Assembly: GCF_000092865.1 (NCBI RefSeq)
Contig: NC_014151.1
Location: forward strand, 2,480,001 to 2,544,000
Reading direction: 5' to 3'
Length of the DNA stretch: 64,000 nucleotides
Source of the DNA: Cellulomonas flavigena DSM 20109
GTDB taxonomy: Bacteria; Actinomycetota; Actinomycetes; Actinomycetales; Cellulomonadaceae
The position numbers were made by a program, and so were the translations under genes. This document shows positions 25,962 through 34,800 of the stretch, in pieces. The notes beneath the pieces were generated by a model. That model saw only the letters and a program-made list of their open reading frames with translations. It was not told the origin of the DNA and did not search any database. Numbering within the stretch: position 1 is the stretch's first letter; each line of letters begins with the position of its first letter.

Positions 25962-27617
25962 TTGACGACTTTCTCCGACCTCGGCGTGCCCGAGGTCCTG
26001 GTCCGCGCGCTCGCGGCCCAGGAGATCATCACCCCCTTCCCCATCCAGGTGGCGACGCTGCCGGACACGCTGCGCGGCGCCGACGTCCTCGGTCGCGGCC
26101 GCACCGGCTCGGGCAAGACGCTCGCGTTCGCGCTGCCCGTCGTGGCGCGTCTCGCGGCGTCCACCACGCAGCGCCGCCCCCGGCGTCCCCGGGCGCTCGT
26201 GCTGTGCCCCACGCGCGAGCTCGCGACGCAGATCGACGCGACCTTCGCGCCGCTCGCCAGGGCCGCCGGTCTGCGCACCACGACCGTCTTCGGCGGCGTC
26301 GCGCAGTCCCGGCAGGTCACCGCGCTCGACCGCGGTGTCGACGTGCTCGTCGCGTGCCCCGGCCGTCTCGAGGACCTGCTGCGGCAGAACCTCGTGACGC
26401 TGGACGGCGTCGAGATCACCGTGCTCGACGAGGCCGACCACATGGCCGACCTCGGATTCTTGCCGGTCGTGCGCCGTCTGCTGGACCGCACGCCGACGCT
26501 CGGTCAGCGTCTGCTGTTCTCGGCGACGCTCGACAACGGCGTCGGCACGCTCGTCGACCGGTACCTCACGTCGCCCGTCGAGCACGCCGTCGATCCCGCC
26601 GCGCAGACCGCCGTCGCGAGCACGCACCACGTGCTCGAGGTCGCCGACGCCGCCGCGAAGAAGGCCGTCGTCGAGACCCTCGCCGCGGGCTCGGGGCGGC
26701 GCGTGCTGTTCATGCGCACCAAGCACCATGCGAAGAAGCTCGCGAAGCAGCTGACGCTGGCGGGCATCCCCGCGGTGGACCTGCACGGCAACCTCGGTCA
26801 GGGCGCCCGCGAGCGCAACCTCGCGGCGTTCTCGTCGGGCGAGGCGCGCGTGCTCGTCGCGACCGACATCGCGGCCCGCGGCATCCACGTCGACGAGGTC
26901 GAGCTGGTGGTGCACGTCGACCCGCCCGCGGAGCACAAGGCGTACCTGCACCGCTCGGGCCGCACGGCCCGCGCCGGCGCGTCGGGCACGGTGCTCACGA
27001 TCCAGCTGCCGGAGCAGCGCGGGGACGTGCGTGCGATGACGCGCGCCGCCGGGATCCGGGTGACACCGGTCGCGGTCGCGCCCGGCGACGCGCTCGTGCG
27101 GCGCCTGGCCGACGCCCCGGGCACGGTCCCGGCGGACAACGGCGGGACGCCTGCCCCGACGACGACGGTGGCGGTGAGGGCGGACGACAGCGCCACCGCC
27201 GGTCCCGGGCGCACCGGCGGTCAGCGGACGGGTGGTCAGCGGACGAGTGGTCAGCGCGCGGGCGGTCAGCGGGACGCCGGGCGGGACCGGAGCCGTGCAC
27301 GTACCGGCTCGACGCACGTCGGCGCCCCGGACTCGCACGCCGGCGGTCGCGGCCGGTCGGCGCAGGACCCGGCTGCGCGTACCGCAGGTCAGGGCGACGG
27401 TACCGCGCGTCGCCGCGCCGGCACGCGTGCGGCGACGCGCCCCGCGGGCCCCGCGGTGGTGTGGACGTCCGGCGGTCCCGACGCGTCGCGCAGCCCGGAG
27501 TCCCGGCCCCCGGCACCGGCGGTCGGCCGCGAGGCCGCCGACGCGCCGGGCGGGTCGCGGCGTCGCCGCGGCGGCCGTGGCCGTCGCCGCTCGGGTGCGT
27601 CGAACCCGGCCGCCTGA
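25962..27617 (+). CDS. DEAD-box RNA helicase
   Basis: A 551-residue protein. Motifs are in order: Q motif region (FSDLGVPEVL), motif I (GRTGSGKTLAFALP), Ia (CPTRELATQ), DEAD (ITVLDEADHMADLGF), SAT (LLFSATL), and in the second domain LFMRTKHHAKKLAKQL, VLVATDIAARGIHV and HRSGRTARAG. After residue about 385 comes a long disordered tail with GGQR repeats and a basic RRRRGGRGRRRSG end, as in RNA-binding cold-shock helicases. TTG 25962 was taken as start because AGAGAGG lies upstream and the helicase domain begins at once. Confidence 0.9.
   Translation: MTTFSDLGVPEVLVRALAAQEIITPFPIQVATLPDTLRGADVLGRGRTGSGKTLAFALPVVARLAASTTQRRPRRPRALVLCPTRELATQIDATFAPLARAAGLRTTTVFGGVAQSRQVTALDRGVDVLVACPGRLEDLLRQNLVTLDGVEITVLDEADHMADLGFLPVVRRLLDRTPTLGQRLLFSATLDNGVGTLVDRYLTSPVEHAVDPAAQTAVASTHHVLEVADAAAKKAVVETLAAGSGRRVLFMRTKHHAKKLAKQLTLAGIPAVDLHGNLGQGARERNLAAFSSGEARVLVATDIAARGIHVDEVELVVHVDPPAEHKAYLHRSGRTARAGASGTVLTIQLPEQRGDVRAMTRAAGIRVTPVAVAPGDALVRRLADAPGTVPADNGGTPAPTTTVAVRADDSATAGPGRTGGQRTGGQRTSGQRAGGQRDAGRDRSRARTGSTHVGAPDSHAGGRGRSAQDPAARTAGQGDGTARRRAGTRAATRPAGPAVVWTSGGPDASRSPESRPPAPAVGREAADAPGGSRRRRGGRGRRRSGASNPAA
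27216..27275 (+). repeat. Four 15-bp units encoding GGQRT-type repeats
   Basis: Units start at 27216, 27231, 27246 and 27261 and encode GGQRT, GGQRT, SGQRA and GGQRD in the helicase tail. RG-type repeats are common RNA-binding tails. Confidence 0.8.
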
Positions 27618-27633
27618 CCCCTTCCGTCGACCG

Positions 27634-27689
27634 CGAGCCCGGCTCTCTGCGCGCGCCCGGCCCCCCGGGACGCCGGAGGTCCGGGCTCG
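27634..27689. terminator. Bidirectional hairpin between helicase and sigma-factor genes
   Basis: CGAGCCCGG (27634-27642) pairs with CCGGGCTCG (27681-27689), with a GC-rich inner loop that can form its own stem. It lies between two convergent genes. Confidence 0.55.
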
Positions 27690-27721
27690 TGGTCGTCCTG
27701 ACGCCGGCGACCCGGCGCGCG

Positions 27722-28777
27722 TCAGGCCAGCTCGACCGGCAGCCCGAAGCGTGTGAAGAGGTCCTCCCCGAACCACACCGTGACGTGCTCCACACCGTCC
27801 GCGGTGACCGTCACCTGCTGCACCTGGAACGCGCGGTGGCGGCCCTCCTCGCCACGCATGTACAGCGCGAACGCCGGCAGGCCGTTGGCGCGCGTCGGCA
27901 CCATCCGCATGTCTCCGGGTACCTGCGCGGGGCACCACGTGCCGATCAGCTCGCCCACGGCCTGCGGCCCCGCGTACCAGCCCGGGAACGGCGGCATCTC
28001 CCACACGACGTCGGTCGCCAGCAGCTCCACGATCGCCGCGACGTCGTAGGCCTCGAACGCCGCGACGTAGCGCGCGAGCAGCTCCTGGTGGCGCGGGTCG
28101 GTGGGCTCCAGCGGCGTGACGTCCTTGACGTTCGCCATGTGGGCGCGGGCGCGCTGCAGCGTGGAGTTCGCCGCGGCGACCGACAGGTCGAGCGCGTCGG
28201 CGACCTCTGCCGCGGACCACGCGAGCACGTCACGCAGCAGCAGGACCGCTCGCTGCTGGGCCGTGAGGTGCTGCAGCGCCGCGACGAACGCGAGGCGCAC
28301 CGAGTCACGGTGCACCGCCGTCTCGGCCGGGTCCACGGGCGGCTGGGCCCAGACCAGGGCGTCCGGCAGCGGCTCGAGCCACGGGGTGCCGTGGTCCTCG
28401 CGCGGCTCGTGGCGTGGGTCGGCCGCCGGCGCCCCGAGCCCGGTCGGCAGCGGCCGGCGGCGCCGGCCCTCGAGGTGCGTCAGGCACGCGTTGGTGGCGA
28501 TGCGGAACACCCACGTGCGCAGCGACGAGCGGTTCTCGAACCCCCGCATCGCCCGCCAGGCGCGCAGGTACGTCTCCTGCAGCATGTCCTCGGCGTCGTG
28601 CACCGAGCCCGTCATGCGGTAGCAGTGCGCCAGGATCTCGCGCCGCATCGGGGCCAGCCGCTGCTCGAACTGGTCCTCGGCCAGCTCACCCGCGGGAGCC
28701 GCGGCGCCCGTCGCCGGGGCCACGGACACGGACCCGGACGCGGTGGCGGATGTGGTGGCGGGTGTGGTCGTGGTCAC
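27722..28777 (-). CDS. ECF sigma factor with C-terminal SnoaL-like domain (SigG-like)
   Basis: A 351-residue protein. Sigma region 2 is in MRREILAHCYRMTGSVHDAE and TYLRAWRAMRGF; region 4 is in LTAQQRAVLLLRDVLAWSAA and SVAAANSTLQRARAH. The last 120 residues (ELLARYVAAFEAYDVAAIVE onward) are a SnoaL/NTF2-like fold, typical of ECF sigma factors that carry an internal sensor or regulatory domain in place of a separate anti-sigma factor. No anti-sigma gene is adjacent. GTG 28777 follows TACGGT by 6 bases. The start of the protein is low-complexity threonine/alanine. Confidence 0.9.
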   Translation of the reverse strand: MTTTTPATTSATASGSVSVAPATGAAAPAGELAEDQFEQRLAPMRREILAHCYRMTGSVHDAEDMLQETYLRAWRAMRGFENRSSLRTWVFRIATNACLTHLEGRRRRPLPTGLGAPAADPRHEPREDHGTPWLEPLPDALVWAQPPVDPAETAVHRDSVRLAFVAALQHLTAQQRAVLLLRDVLAWSAAEVADALDLSVAAANSTLQRARAHMANVKDVTPLEPTDPRHQELLARYVAAFEAYDVAAIVELLATDVVWEMPPFPGWYAGPQAVGELIGTWCPAQVPGDMRMVPTRANGLPAFALYMRGEEGRHRAFQVQQVTVTADGVEHVTVWFGEDLFTRFGLPVELA

Positions 28778-28783
28778 ACCACG

Positions 28784-28789
28784 ACCGTA
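28784..28789 (-). promoter_or_regulatory. -10 box (TACGGT) of the leaderless sigma-factor gene
   Basis: TACGGT on the minus strand ends 6 bases before GTG 28777. Confidence 0.5.
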
Positions 28790-28875
28790 GACGCGGCCAC
28801 CGACATCGTGAACCCCCGGTGAGCCTCGGCCGCGGCGCGGGTCGTCACGGGTGCCCCCGACCGGCAGGAGCGCCC

Positions 28876-29247
28876 GTGGACCGCGTGATCTTCGTCAGTC
28901 TCCCGGTCCGCGACCTCGCCGTCGCGCGGGCGTTCTACGCGGGGCTCGGGTTCACCGTGGACGCGGGTTCCGGCGACGACGACGCCGCGTGCGTCCTCGT
29001 CTCGCGCGCGGTCCGTGTGATGCTGCTGCGCCGCGACCGCTGGGCCGCCGTCACGCACCGTGCGGACGGCGTCACGCTGCTCGGCCTGGGCGCGCGCTCG
29101 CCCGCCGAGGTCGACGCGATGGCGGAGGCGGCCGTCGCCGGTGGTGGCGCAGAGGTGCGCGCCCCGCAGGAGGCCGCCTCGCTCTACGCCCGCGCCGTGC
29201 GCGACCCCGACGGGCACGTGTGGGAGATCCTGCACGCGGCATGCTGA
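28876..29247 (+). CDS. VOC-family (glyoxalase/bleomycin-resistance-like) protein
   Basis: A 123-residue protein with the paired beta-alpha-beta-beta-beta modules of the VOC superfamily: VIFVSLPVRDLAVARAFYAG at the start and ARAVRDPDGHVWEILHA at the end. VOC proteins bind a metal and act as glyoxalases, dioxygenases or antibiotic-binding proteins; the role here is unknown. GTG 28876 follows GGCAGGAG. It is divergent from the ECF sigma gene, which could control it (inference). Confidence 0.85.
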   Translation: MDRVIFVSLPVRDLAVARAFYAGLGFTVDAGSGDDDAACVLVSRAVRVMLLRRDRWAAVTHRADGVTLLGLGARSPAEVDAMAEAAVAGGGAEVRAPQEAASLYARAVRDPDGHVWEILHAAC

Positions 29248-29286
29248 CGCGCCGCGAGGACCTGGTCGCGTGCCAGACTCGCCCGC

Positions 29287-29793
29287 ATGCCCCCGCCACA
29301 CGACAGGTACGCCCCGGACGACCACCTCGGGGGACGCTCGCTGCTCGTCGCGGCCGCGTACGTGGTCCTGCGGCGTCCCGGACCGGACGGCGACGAGGTG
29401 CTGCTGCAGCGGCGCGCCGGCACGGGCTACATGGACGGGCGCTGGGCGGTCGTCGCCGGGCACGTGGACCCCGGCGAGTCCGTGCACGAGGCCGCTGTCC
29501 GCGAGGCGTCCGAGGAGGCGGGGGTGCGCGTCGATCCCGTGGCGCTGCGACCCGTGACCGCGCTGCACCGGTTCGAGCGCGGTGGTCCCGCCGTGGAGCA
29601 GCGGCTCGACGTGTTCTTCGAGGTGACCGCGTGGGACGGCGAGCCCGCGCTGCGGGAGGCCGACCGCGCCGACGCCATGGGCTGGTTCCCTCTGCACCTG
29701 CTGCCCGAGCCCGTCGTGCCGCACGAGCGGATGGTGCTCGACCTGCTCGCCGCAGGCGGTCCGGTGCCCGCGGTCGTCTCGCTGCCGGCCTGA
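29287..29793 (+). CDS. Nudix hydrolase
   Basis: A 168-residue protein. The Nudix box is complete: GHVDPGESVHEAAV followed by REASEEAGV, with all family glutamates present. Nudix enzymes cleave nucleoside diphosphates linked to another group; the substrate cannot be told from the sequence. ATG 29287 has a CAGACT box 7 bases upstream, a weak leaderless-type promoter. Confidence 0.92.
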   Translation: MPPPHDRYAPDDHLGGRSLLVAAAYVVLRRPGPDGDEVLLQRRAGTGYMDGRWAVVAGHVDPGESVHEAAVREASEEAGVRVDPVALRPVTALHRFERGGPAVEQRLDVFFEVTAWDGEPALREADRADAMGWFPLHLLPEPVVPHERMVLDLLAAGGPVPAVVSLPA

Positions 29794-29897
29794 GGCGGGT
29801 CGCCGTCCCGCGGCGCGCGGGACGGCCGGGCGTGCGGCGTGCGGGTGGATCTGGTGTCGGCGCCACCGGGCGGGGCCGGTCGGCGCCCGCGCGACGC

Positions 29898-29903
29898 TAG
29901 CGT
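29898..29903 (+). promoter_or_regulatory. -10 box (TAGCGT) of the leaderless AAA gene
   Basis: TAGCGT ends 7 bases before GTG 29911. Confidence 0.55.
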
Positions 29904-29910
29904 GACGTGC

Positions 29911-31410
29911 GTGACGCCCGAACCCACCCGTGACGACCTCGCCGCGCTCCTGGCGGCACGCACGCCGATCGTCGTGCTCGAGACCACGGACGAGGCCGAC
30001 GCCGTCGAGCTCGTGCTGCGCGCCGCGGGTCGACCCGCCGGCGGGCGCGCGCCGCAGCCGGTCTTCCGCTGGAGCGTCACCGACGGCCTGCGGCGGCTCG
30101 ACGTCGACCTCGGTGGGTCCCAGCTCCACAACAGCGACCCGCCGACGCTGCTGCGCTCGATCGTCGACGGTGTCGCACCGGCCGTGTACGTGCTGCTCGA
30201 TCTGCATCCCTGGCTCGACGACCCCGTGGTCGTGCGCCTGCTCAAGGACGCCGCCCAGCGGCCCCTCGGCCTGCGCAGCACGCTCGTGCTCGTCTCGCAC
30301 GCACTGCGGCTGCCGCGCGAGCTCGAGCACCTCGCGGTGCGGCTGCCGGTGACCTTCCCGACCGCCGCCGAGCGCGCCCTCGTCGTCGACCGCACCGTCG
30401 CCGCCTGGGCGAACGCCACGGGTCGCGTGCCGCACGTCGACCCGCACGCCCGCGAGGTCCTCGTGGCGCGGCTCGCCGGGCTGTCCCGCGCCGACGTCGC
30501 GCGCCTCGCGCACGGCGCCGTGGTCGACGACGGCGCACTGACGGTCCGCGACGTGCCCGTCGTCGAGCGCGCACGGTTCGAGGCCCTCGCCGCCGACGGC
30601 GTGCTGTCGTACGAGTACGCGACCGTCTCGCCCGGTGACGTCGTCGGGCTCGACGCCGTGGTGCGGTGGATCCTGCTGCGCCGCCCGGCCCTCGACGGGT
30701 CCGCACCGCACCTCGACGCGCCTCGTGGCGTGCTGCTCGTGGGCGTGCAGGGCTGCGGCAAGTCGCTGGCGGCGCGGGCGGCGGCGGCGATCCTCGGGGT
30801 GCCGCTGCTGCGCCTGGACCTCGCAGGTGTGCACGACAAGTACGTGGGCGAGTCGGAGCGGCGGCTGCGCGACGCGCTCGCAGCGGCCGACGCGCTCGCA
30901 CCGTGCGTGCTGTGGGTCGACGAGATCGAGAAGGCCGTCGCGGGCGACGGGGACGGCGACGCCGGATCGGCGCGGCGCGTGCTCGGCACGCTCCTGACGT
31001 GGCTCGCGGAGCGCCGCTCGCGCGTGTTCGTCGCCGCGACCGCGAACGACATCTCCGCACTGCCGCCCGAGCTCGTGCGCAAGGGCCGGTTCGACGAGCT
31101 CTTCTTCGTCGACCTGCCCGACGAGGACGCGCGCGCCGGGCTGCTGCGGCTGCACTCCGCGCGACGCGGCCTGGACCTCCCCGGGGACGCGCTCGGTCCG
31201 CTCGTCGCGGCGTCGCAGGGGTTCTCCGGCGCCGAGATCGAGCAGGCGGTCGTCGCGGCGACCTACCTGGCCCACGCGCACGGGCAGGAGCTCGACGCGG
31301 CGACCGTGCTCGGCGAGCTGCGCGCCACCCGGCCGCTCGCGGTGGTCATGGCCGAGCGCGTCGCCGCGCTACGGGCCTGGGCCGCGACGCGCACGGTCCC
31401 CGCACGCTGA
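29911..31410 (+). CDS. AAA ATPase of the Ycf46 type
   Basis: A 499-residue protein. The N-terminal half begins with the Ycf46-like ARTPIVVLETTDEADAVELV segment, which resembles an inactive P-loop-like fold. The second half is an AAA module: Walker A GVQGCGKS at residues 278-285, Walker B VLWVDEIEKA with D337 and E338, the second-region motif FVAATANDISALPPELVRKG with an arginine-finger-type end, and a C-terminal lid. Its cellular partner is unknown. It is leaderless and convergent with ppc, with a strong shared terminator. It is not part of the CIS operon 12 kb away. Confidence 0.87.
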   Translation: MTPEPTRDDLAALLAARTPIVVLETTDEADAVELVLRAAGRPAGGRAPQPVFRWSVTDGLRRLDVDLGGSQLHNSDPPTLLRSIVDGVAPAVYVLLDLHPWLDDPVVVRLLKDAAQRPLGLRSTLVLVSHALRLPRELEHLAVRLPVTFPTAAERALVVDRTVAAWANATGRVPHVDPHAREVLVARLAGLSRADVARLAHGAVVDDGALTVRDVPVVERARFEALAADGVLSYEYATVSPGDVVGLDAVVRWILLRRPALDGSAPHLDAPRGVLLVGVQGCGKSLAARAAAAILGVPLLRLDLAGVHDKYVGESERRLRDALAAADALAPCVLWVDEIEKAVAGDGDGDAGSARRVLGTLLTWLAERRSRVFVAATANDISALPPELVRKGRFDELFFVDLPDEDARAGLLRLHSARRGLDLPGDALGPLVAASQGFSGAEIEQAVVAATYLAHAHGQELDAATVLGELRATRPLAVVMAERVAALRAWAATRTVPAR

Positions 31411-31450
31411 CGCCGCGCGCGCCGGCCGGACGGATCGGCGCCGGACGTGC

Positions 31451-31484
31451 GACGGCGCCCGGCAGCGGACCGCCGGGCGCCGTC
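31451..31484. terminator. Bidirectional terminator between the AAA gene and ppc
   Basis: GACGGCGCCCGGC and GCCGGGCGCCGTC form a perfect 13-bp stem with an 8-base loop between two convergent stop codons. Confidence 0.85.
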
Positions 31485-31497
31485 GTGGCGAGGCCCG

Positions 31498-34173
31498 TCA
31501 GCCGGTGTTCTGCAGACCCGCGGCGACGCCGTTGACGGTGAGCAGCAGCAGGCGACGCAGGTCGTCCGCCGACTCGTTCGGCTCGCCCGTGCGCAGTCCG
31601 CGCAGCGCGCGCAGCTGGAGCAGCGACAGCGCGTCGACGTACGGGCTGCGCAGCTGCACCGCGCGCCCGAGGATCCGCCGCCGCGAGAGCACACCCGTGC
31701 TGCCGGTGACCGCGAGCACCCAGGTACGCGTGCGCCGCAGCTCGTCGAGCACCAGCTGCGCGAGGTCGTCGCGGTCACCGAGCGCGAGGTAGCGGGCCGC
31801 GATCCGCTCGTCGGTCTTGGCGAGCGACATCTCGACGTTGTCGATGATCGTGGCGAACAGCGGCCACTCCGCGTAGGCGACGCGCAGCGCCTCGGCGTCG
31901 CCGACCGCCTCCAGGGCCGTGCCCAGGCCGTACCAGCCGGCGAGGTTGATCCGCGCCTGCGACCAGGAGAACACCCACGGGATCGCACGCAGGTCGTCCA
32001 GCGACGAGACCGACAGCCCGCGCCGCGCGGGGCGGGACCCGATCGGCAGCAGACCCAGCTCCTCCAACGGCGTCACCTGGGCGAACCACGCGGGGAACCC
32101 GTCGGCGCGCACGAGCCGGTGGAAGTGCTCGCGCGACGCCACGTCCAGGCGCGCCGCGAGGTCCGCGAAGCGGGCAGCCGCGGTGTCGTTGCGCTGCACG
32201 ACGCTCGGCGCGTCGGCGAGCAGCGTCGCGGCCGTGACCTGCTCGATGTGCCGCGCCGCGATGTCGGGGTCGCCGTAGCGGGCGAAGATGACCTCACCCT
32301 GCTCGGTCAGCTTGAACCGGCCGTCGACGGAGCCCGGCGGCTGCGCGAGCACCGCGCGGTTGGCGGGGCCGCCACCGCGGCCCAGGGCGCCCCCGCGGCC
32401 GTGGAACAGCGTGAGCACGATGTCGTGCCGCCGAGCCCACTCGGCGATGCGCCGCTGCGCGTCGTCCAGCGCGAGCGTCGCCGACAGCGGTCCGACGTCC
32501 TTGGAGGAGTCGGAGTAGCCGAGCATGACCTCGACGCGGCGGCCGTTCGCGGCCAGCCGCTCCTGCACGCGCGGGTGCTCGAGGGCCGCCTCGAGGATGT
32601 CGACGCTGTTCTGCAGGTCGGCGAAGGTCTCGAAGAGCGGGATCGCGTCGATGACCGGCGCGTGCTCGGGCCCGCCGAACGCGAGGTCCGCGAGCGTGTA
32701 GACGGCGGCCAGGTGCTCCGGCGACTGCGTGAACGACACGATGTACCGCCGCGCCGCCTTCACGCCGAGGCGGCGCTGCACGGTGCCCAGCGCGCGGAAC
32801 GTGTCGAGCACCTCGACCGTCATGGGCTGCAGCTCGCCGTCGACGCCGTGGGCCTCGATGTCGGCCAGCGCGGCCTCGTGCACCTGCGAGTGCTGGCGCA
32901 CCTCGAGCTCGGCGAGGTGGAAGCCGAAGGTCTGGACCTGCCAGACGAGCCGCTGGAGGTCGCCGAACGCCGCGCGGTGCGCACCGGCGGCGCGCAGGGA
33001 CTCCTGCACGATGAGCAGATCGGCCTCGAGCTCGTCGGCGCCGGCGTAGGCGAGGTCGGCGTCGCGCCGGCGGGTCGCCGCGACGCGCTCGACGATGCCG
33101 AGCAGCGCACGGCGGTGGGGCTCGTTCGGTGCGGCGTCCGCGATGCGCGACGTGATCGCGTCGGACAGCGAGCGCTGCCGCTGCCACAGCGCGCTGAGCT
33201 CGGTCGACGGCGGCGTCCCCGCGGCGTCGAGCGTCAGGCCGTCGGCCGTGCGGCGGGCGGACACGAGCAGCGCGTCGAGCGCGTGCTCCGACGCCATGGC
33301 CGCGGCGGCGCGCGTGACCTCGGCGGTGACGTTCGGGTTCCCGTCGCGGTCGCCGCCGATCCACGAGCCGAGCCGCGCGAACGGTGCGACGGTCGGCGCG
33401 GTCGTGCCGGCCTCGTCCTCCAGCAGCCAGTCGTCGAGCCGCCGGTACACGGTCGGCAGGACGTCGGCGAGCGTCGCGTCGAAGATCGACAGCACGGTCG
33501 CCACCTCGTCGAGCACCGTGGGCTTCTCGGCCCGCAGCGGCGACGTGCGCCACAGCGTGTCGATCTCCGCGAGCAGTCGGCGCTCGTTCTCCGCGAGCGT
33601 CGTGCCACCGATGTGCAGGGTGTCACGCTCCGCGACGAGCTCGGCGATGCGCCGGATCGCGCGGGACACCGCACGGCGGCGGGCCTCGGTGGGGTGCGCG
33701 GTGAACACGGGCCGGAACTCGAGCTCGTGCAGGCGACGACGGGCCGCGTCGGGGCCGATCTCGTCGACGAGCTGCTGGTACGCCGCCGGGAGCGAGTCGT
33801 CCGGTGCCAGCTCGTGCGGCGACAGGCGCGACTCGCGGTCCCGCAGGACGCGCACGCGGTGGTACTCCTCGGCGAGGTTCGCGAGGTGGAAGTAGCACGT
33901 GAACGCGCGGGCCACCTGCTCGGCCCGCTCGTGGCCGAACCCGGCCACGAGCTGCTCCGCCTCGGCCAGCGCGTGCCCGTTCGGCTCGCTGTGCGACGCG
34001 ATCGCCAGCTCGCGCAGACGTTCGACGTCCGCGAGCAGGTCCTCGCCGCCCGCCTCGCGCAGCACCCGCCCGAGCAGCTCACCGAGCAGCCGGACGTCGT
34101 TGCGCAGGAGCTCCGGTACCTCATGGCTGACGACGCCGCGAGGGACGTCCGGCCCGATCTCCGCTTGGTTCAC
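31498..34173 (-). CDS. ppc: Phosphoenolpyruvate carboxylase
   Basis: An 891-residue enzyme that carboxylates PEP to oxaloacetate to refill the TCA cycle. Landmarks are FTAHPTEARRR (catalytic histidine), GSWIGGDRDGNPNVT, VMLGYSDSSKDVG, LFHGRGGALGRGGGP, the loop GLSVSSLDDLRAIPWVFSWS, and the conserved C-terminal NG-A-GLQNTG. Length is normal. GTG 34173 follows TACCTT by 6 bases, a leaderless arrangement. The gene ends at a strong bidirectional terminator. Confidence 0.97.
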   Translation of the reverse strand: MNQAEIGPDVPRGVVSHEVPELLRNDVRLLGELLGRVLREAGGEDLLADVERLRELAIASHSEPNGHALAEAEQLVAGFGHERAEQVARAFTCYFHLANLAEEYHRVRVLRDRESRLSPHELAPDDSLPAAYQQLVDEIGPDAARRRLHELEFRPVFTAHPTEARRRAVSRAIRRIAELVAERDTLHIGGTTLAENERRLLAEIDTLWRTSPLRAEKPTVLDEVATVLSIFDATLADVLPTVYRRLDDWLLEDEAGTTAPTVAPFARLGSWIGGDRDGNPNVTAEVTRAAAAMASEHALDALLVSARRTADGLTLDAAGTPPSTELSALWQRQRSLSDAITSRIADAAPNEPHRRALLGIVERVAATRRRDADLAYAGADELEADLLIVQESLRAAGAHRAAFGDLQRLVWQVQTFGFHLAELEVRQHSQVHEAALADIEAHGVDGELQPMTVEVLDTFRALGTVQRRLGVKAARRYIVSFTQSPEHLAAVYTLADLAFGGPEHAPVIDAIPLFETFADLQNSVDILEAALEHPRVQERLAANGRRVEVMLGYSDSSKDVGPLSATLALDDAQRRIAEWARRHDIVLTLFHGRGGALGRGGGPANRAVLAQPPGSVDGRFKLTEQGEVIFARYGDPDIAARHIEQVTAATLLADAPSVVQRNDTAAARFADLAARLDVASREHFHRLVRADGFPAWFAQVTPLEELGLLPIGSRPARRGLSVSSLDDLRAIPWVFSWSQARINLAGWYGLGTALEAVGDAEALRVAYAEWPLFATIIDNVEMSLAKTDERIAARYLALGDRDDLAQLVLDELRRTRTWVLAVTGSTGVLSRRRILGRAVQLRSPYVDALSLLQLRALRGLRTGEPNESADDLRRLLLLTVNGVAAGLQNTG

Positions 34174-34179
34174 GGGAGA

Positions 34180-34185
34180 AAGGTA
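34180..34185 (-). promoter_or_regulatory. -10 box (TACCTT) of leaderless ppc
   Basis: TACCTT on the minus strand ends 6 bases before GTG 34173. Confidence 0.5.
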
Positions 34186-34295
34186 GTTGACTCCGGCAGG
34201 GCCTGCCGCCGACGACCAGTCGCCGGTCGCCGGGGTGACGACGCGAGCACCCGCGGCCGGCTCCGCGCTCCCGGTCCGGGGCGGGCGCGCCGTGG

Positions 34296-34301
34296 CATGC
34301 T
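34296..34301 (+). promoter_or_regulatory. Weak -10 box (CATGCT) before the 34308 gene
   Basis: CATGCT ends 6 bases before GTG 34308. It has C in place of the usual first T. Confidence 0.35.
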
Positions 34302-34307
34302 GGGGGC

Positions 34308-34742
34308 GTGGTGCTCTTCCGACGCCGGCCCGAGGTGCACGTGGACGTGACGGGCTTCCACGCGGCCGAGGCGCCCGCGATGCAGCGCTCGGTCCTCGAG
34401 GCCCTCGGCCTCGGCGCGCGACCCGCACCGACGGTCGTCCCGGCACGTCTGCAGGTCGAGCGCGGGGCGGACACGCGGCTGGTGCTCGTGTGGCGCAACG
34501 TCATCGTCGGCTTCGTCCCCCCGGACGCGGCGGCCCCGCTCGTCGCCGCCCTCGAGGGCGCCGCCGGCGCGACGCTCGTGGTGGACGGCGCGGTGCACCA
34601 CGTGGACGGCACGTGGCGCGTGTGGGTCGGACCGGTGCCCACCGACGGCTTCCCGCCCGTGCCCGAGGGGCTCGACACCCTCGCCGCGCCCGACGTGACG
34701 ATCCTCGGGGTCCCGGTGCGCCGTCCGGACGGGCTGCGCTGA
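34308..34742 (+). CDS. Hypothetical protein, 144 residues
   Basis: I do not recognise a named family. The protein begins VVLFRRRPEVHVDVTGFHAA and contains RLVLVWRNVIVGFVP and ATLVVDGAVHHVDGTWRVWV. It has no signal peptide or membrane helix and looks like a compact cytoplasmic alpha/beta protein, perhaps related to HIRAN-like modules found in other actinobacteria (weak impression). GC3 codon use is like its neighbours, so coding is credible. It lies between ppc (divergent) and a MarR gene. Confidence 0.7.
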   Translation: MVLFRRRPEVHVDVTGFHAAEAPAMQRSVLEALGLGARPAPTVVPARLQVERGADTRLVLVWRNVIVGFVPPDAAAPLVAALEGAAGATLVVDGAVHHVDGTWRVWVGPVPTDGFPPVPEGLDTLAAPDVTILGVPVRRPDGLR

Positions 34743-34763
34743 TCCGCGTCGCACGACACGAAG

Positions 34764-34794
34764 TGATTGTCGCATCAACCGAGCGCGGTAGGAT
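34764..34794 (+). promoter_or_regulatory. marR promoter with operator-like TGAT-N6-ATCA
   Basis: TTGTCG (34767-34772), a 16-base spacer and TAGGAT (34789-34794) form a fair promoter. TGAT (34764) and ATCA (34774) form an inverted repeat over the -35 box, suggesting autorepression by the MarR protein. Confidence 0.6.
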
Positions 34795-34800
34795 GTCGTG

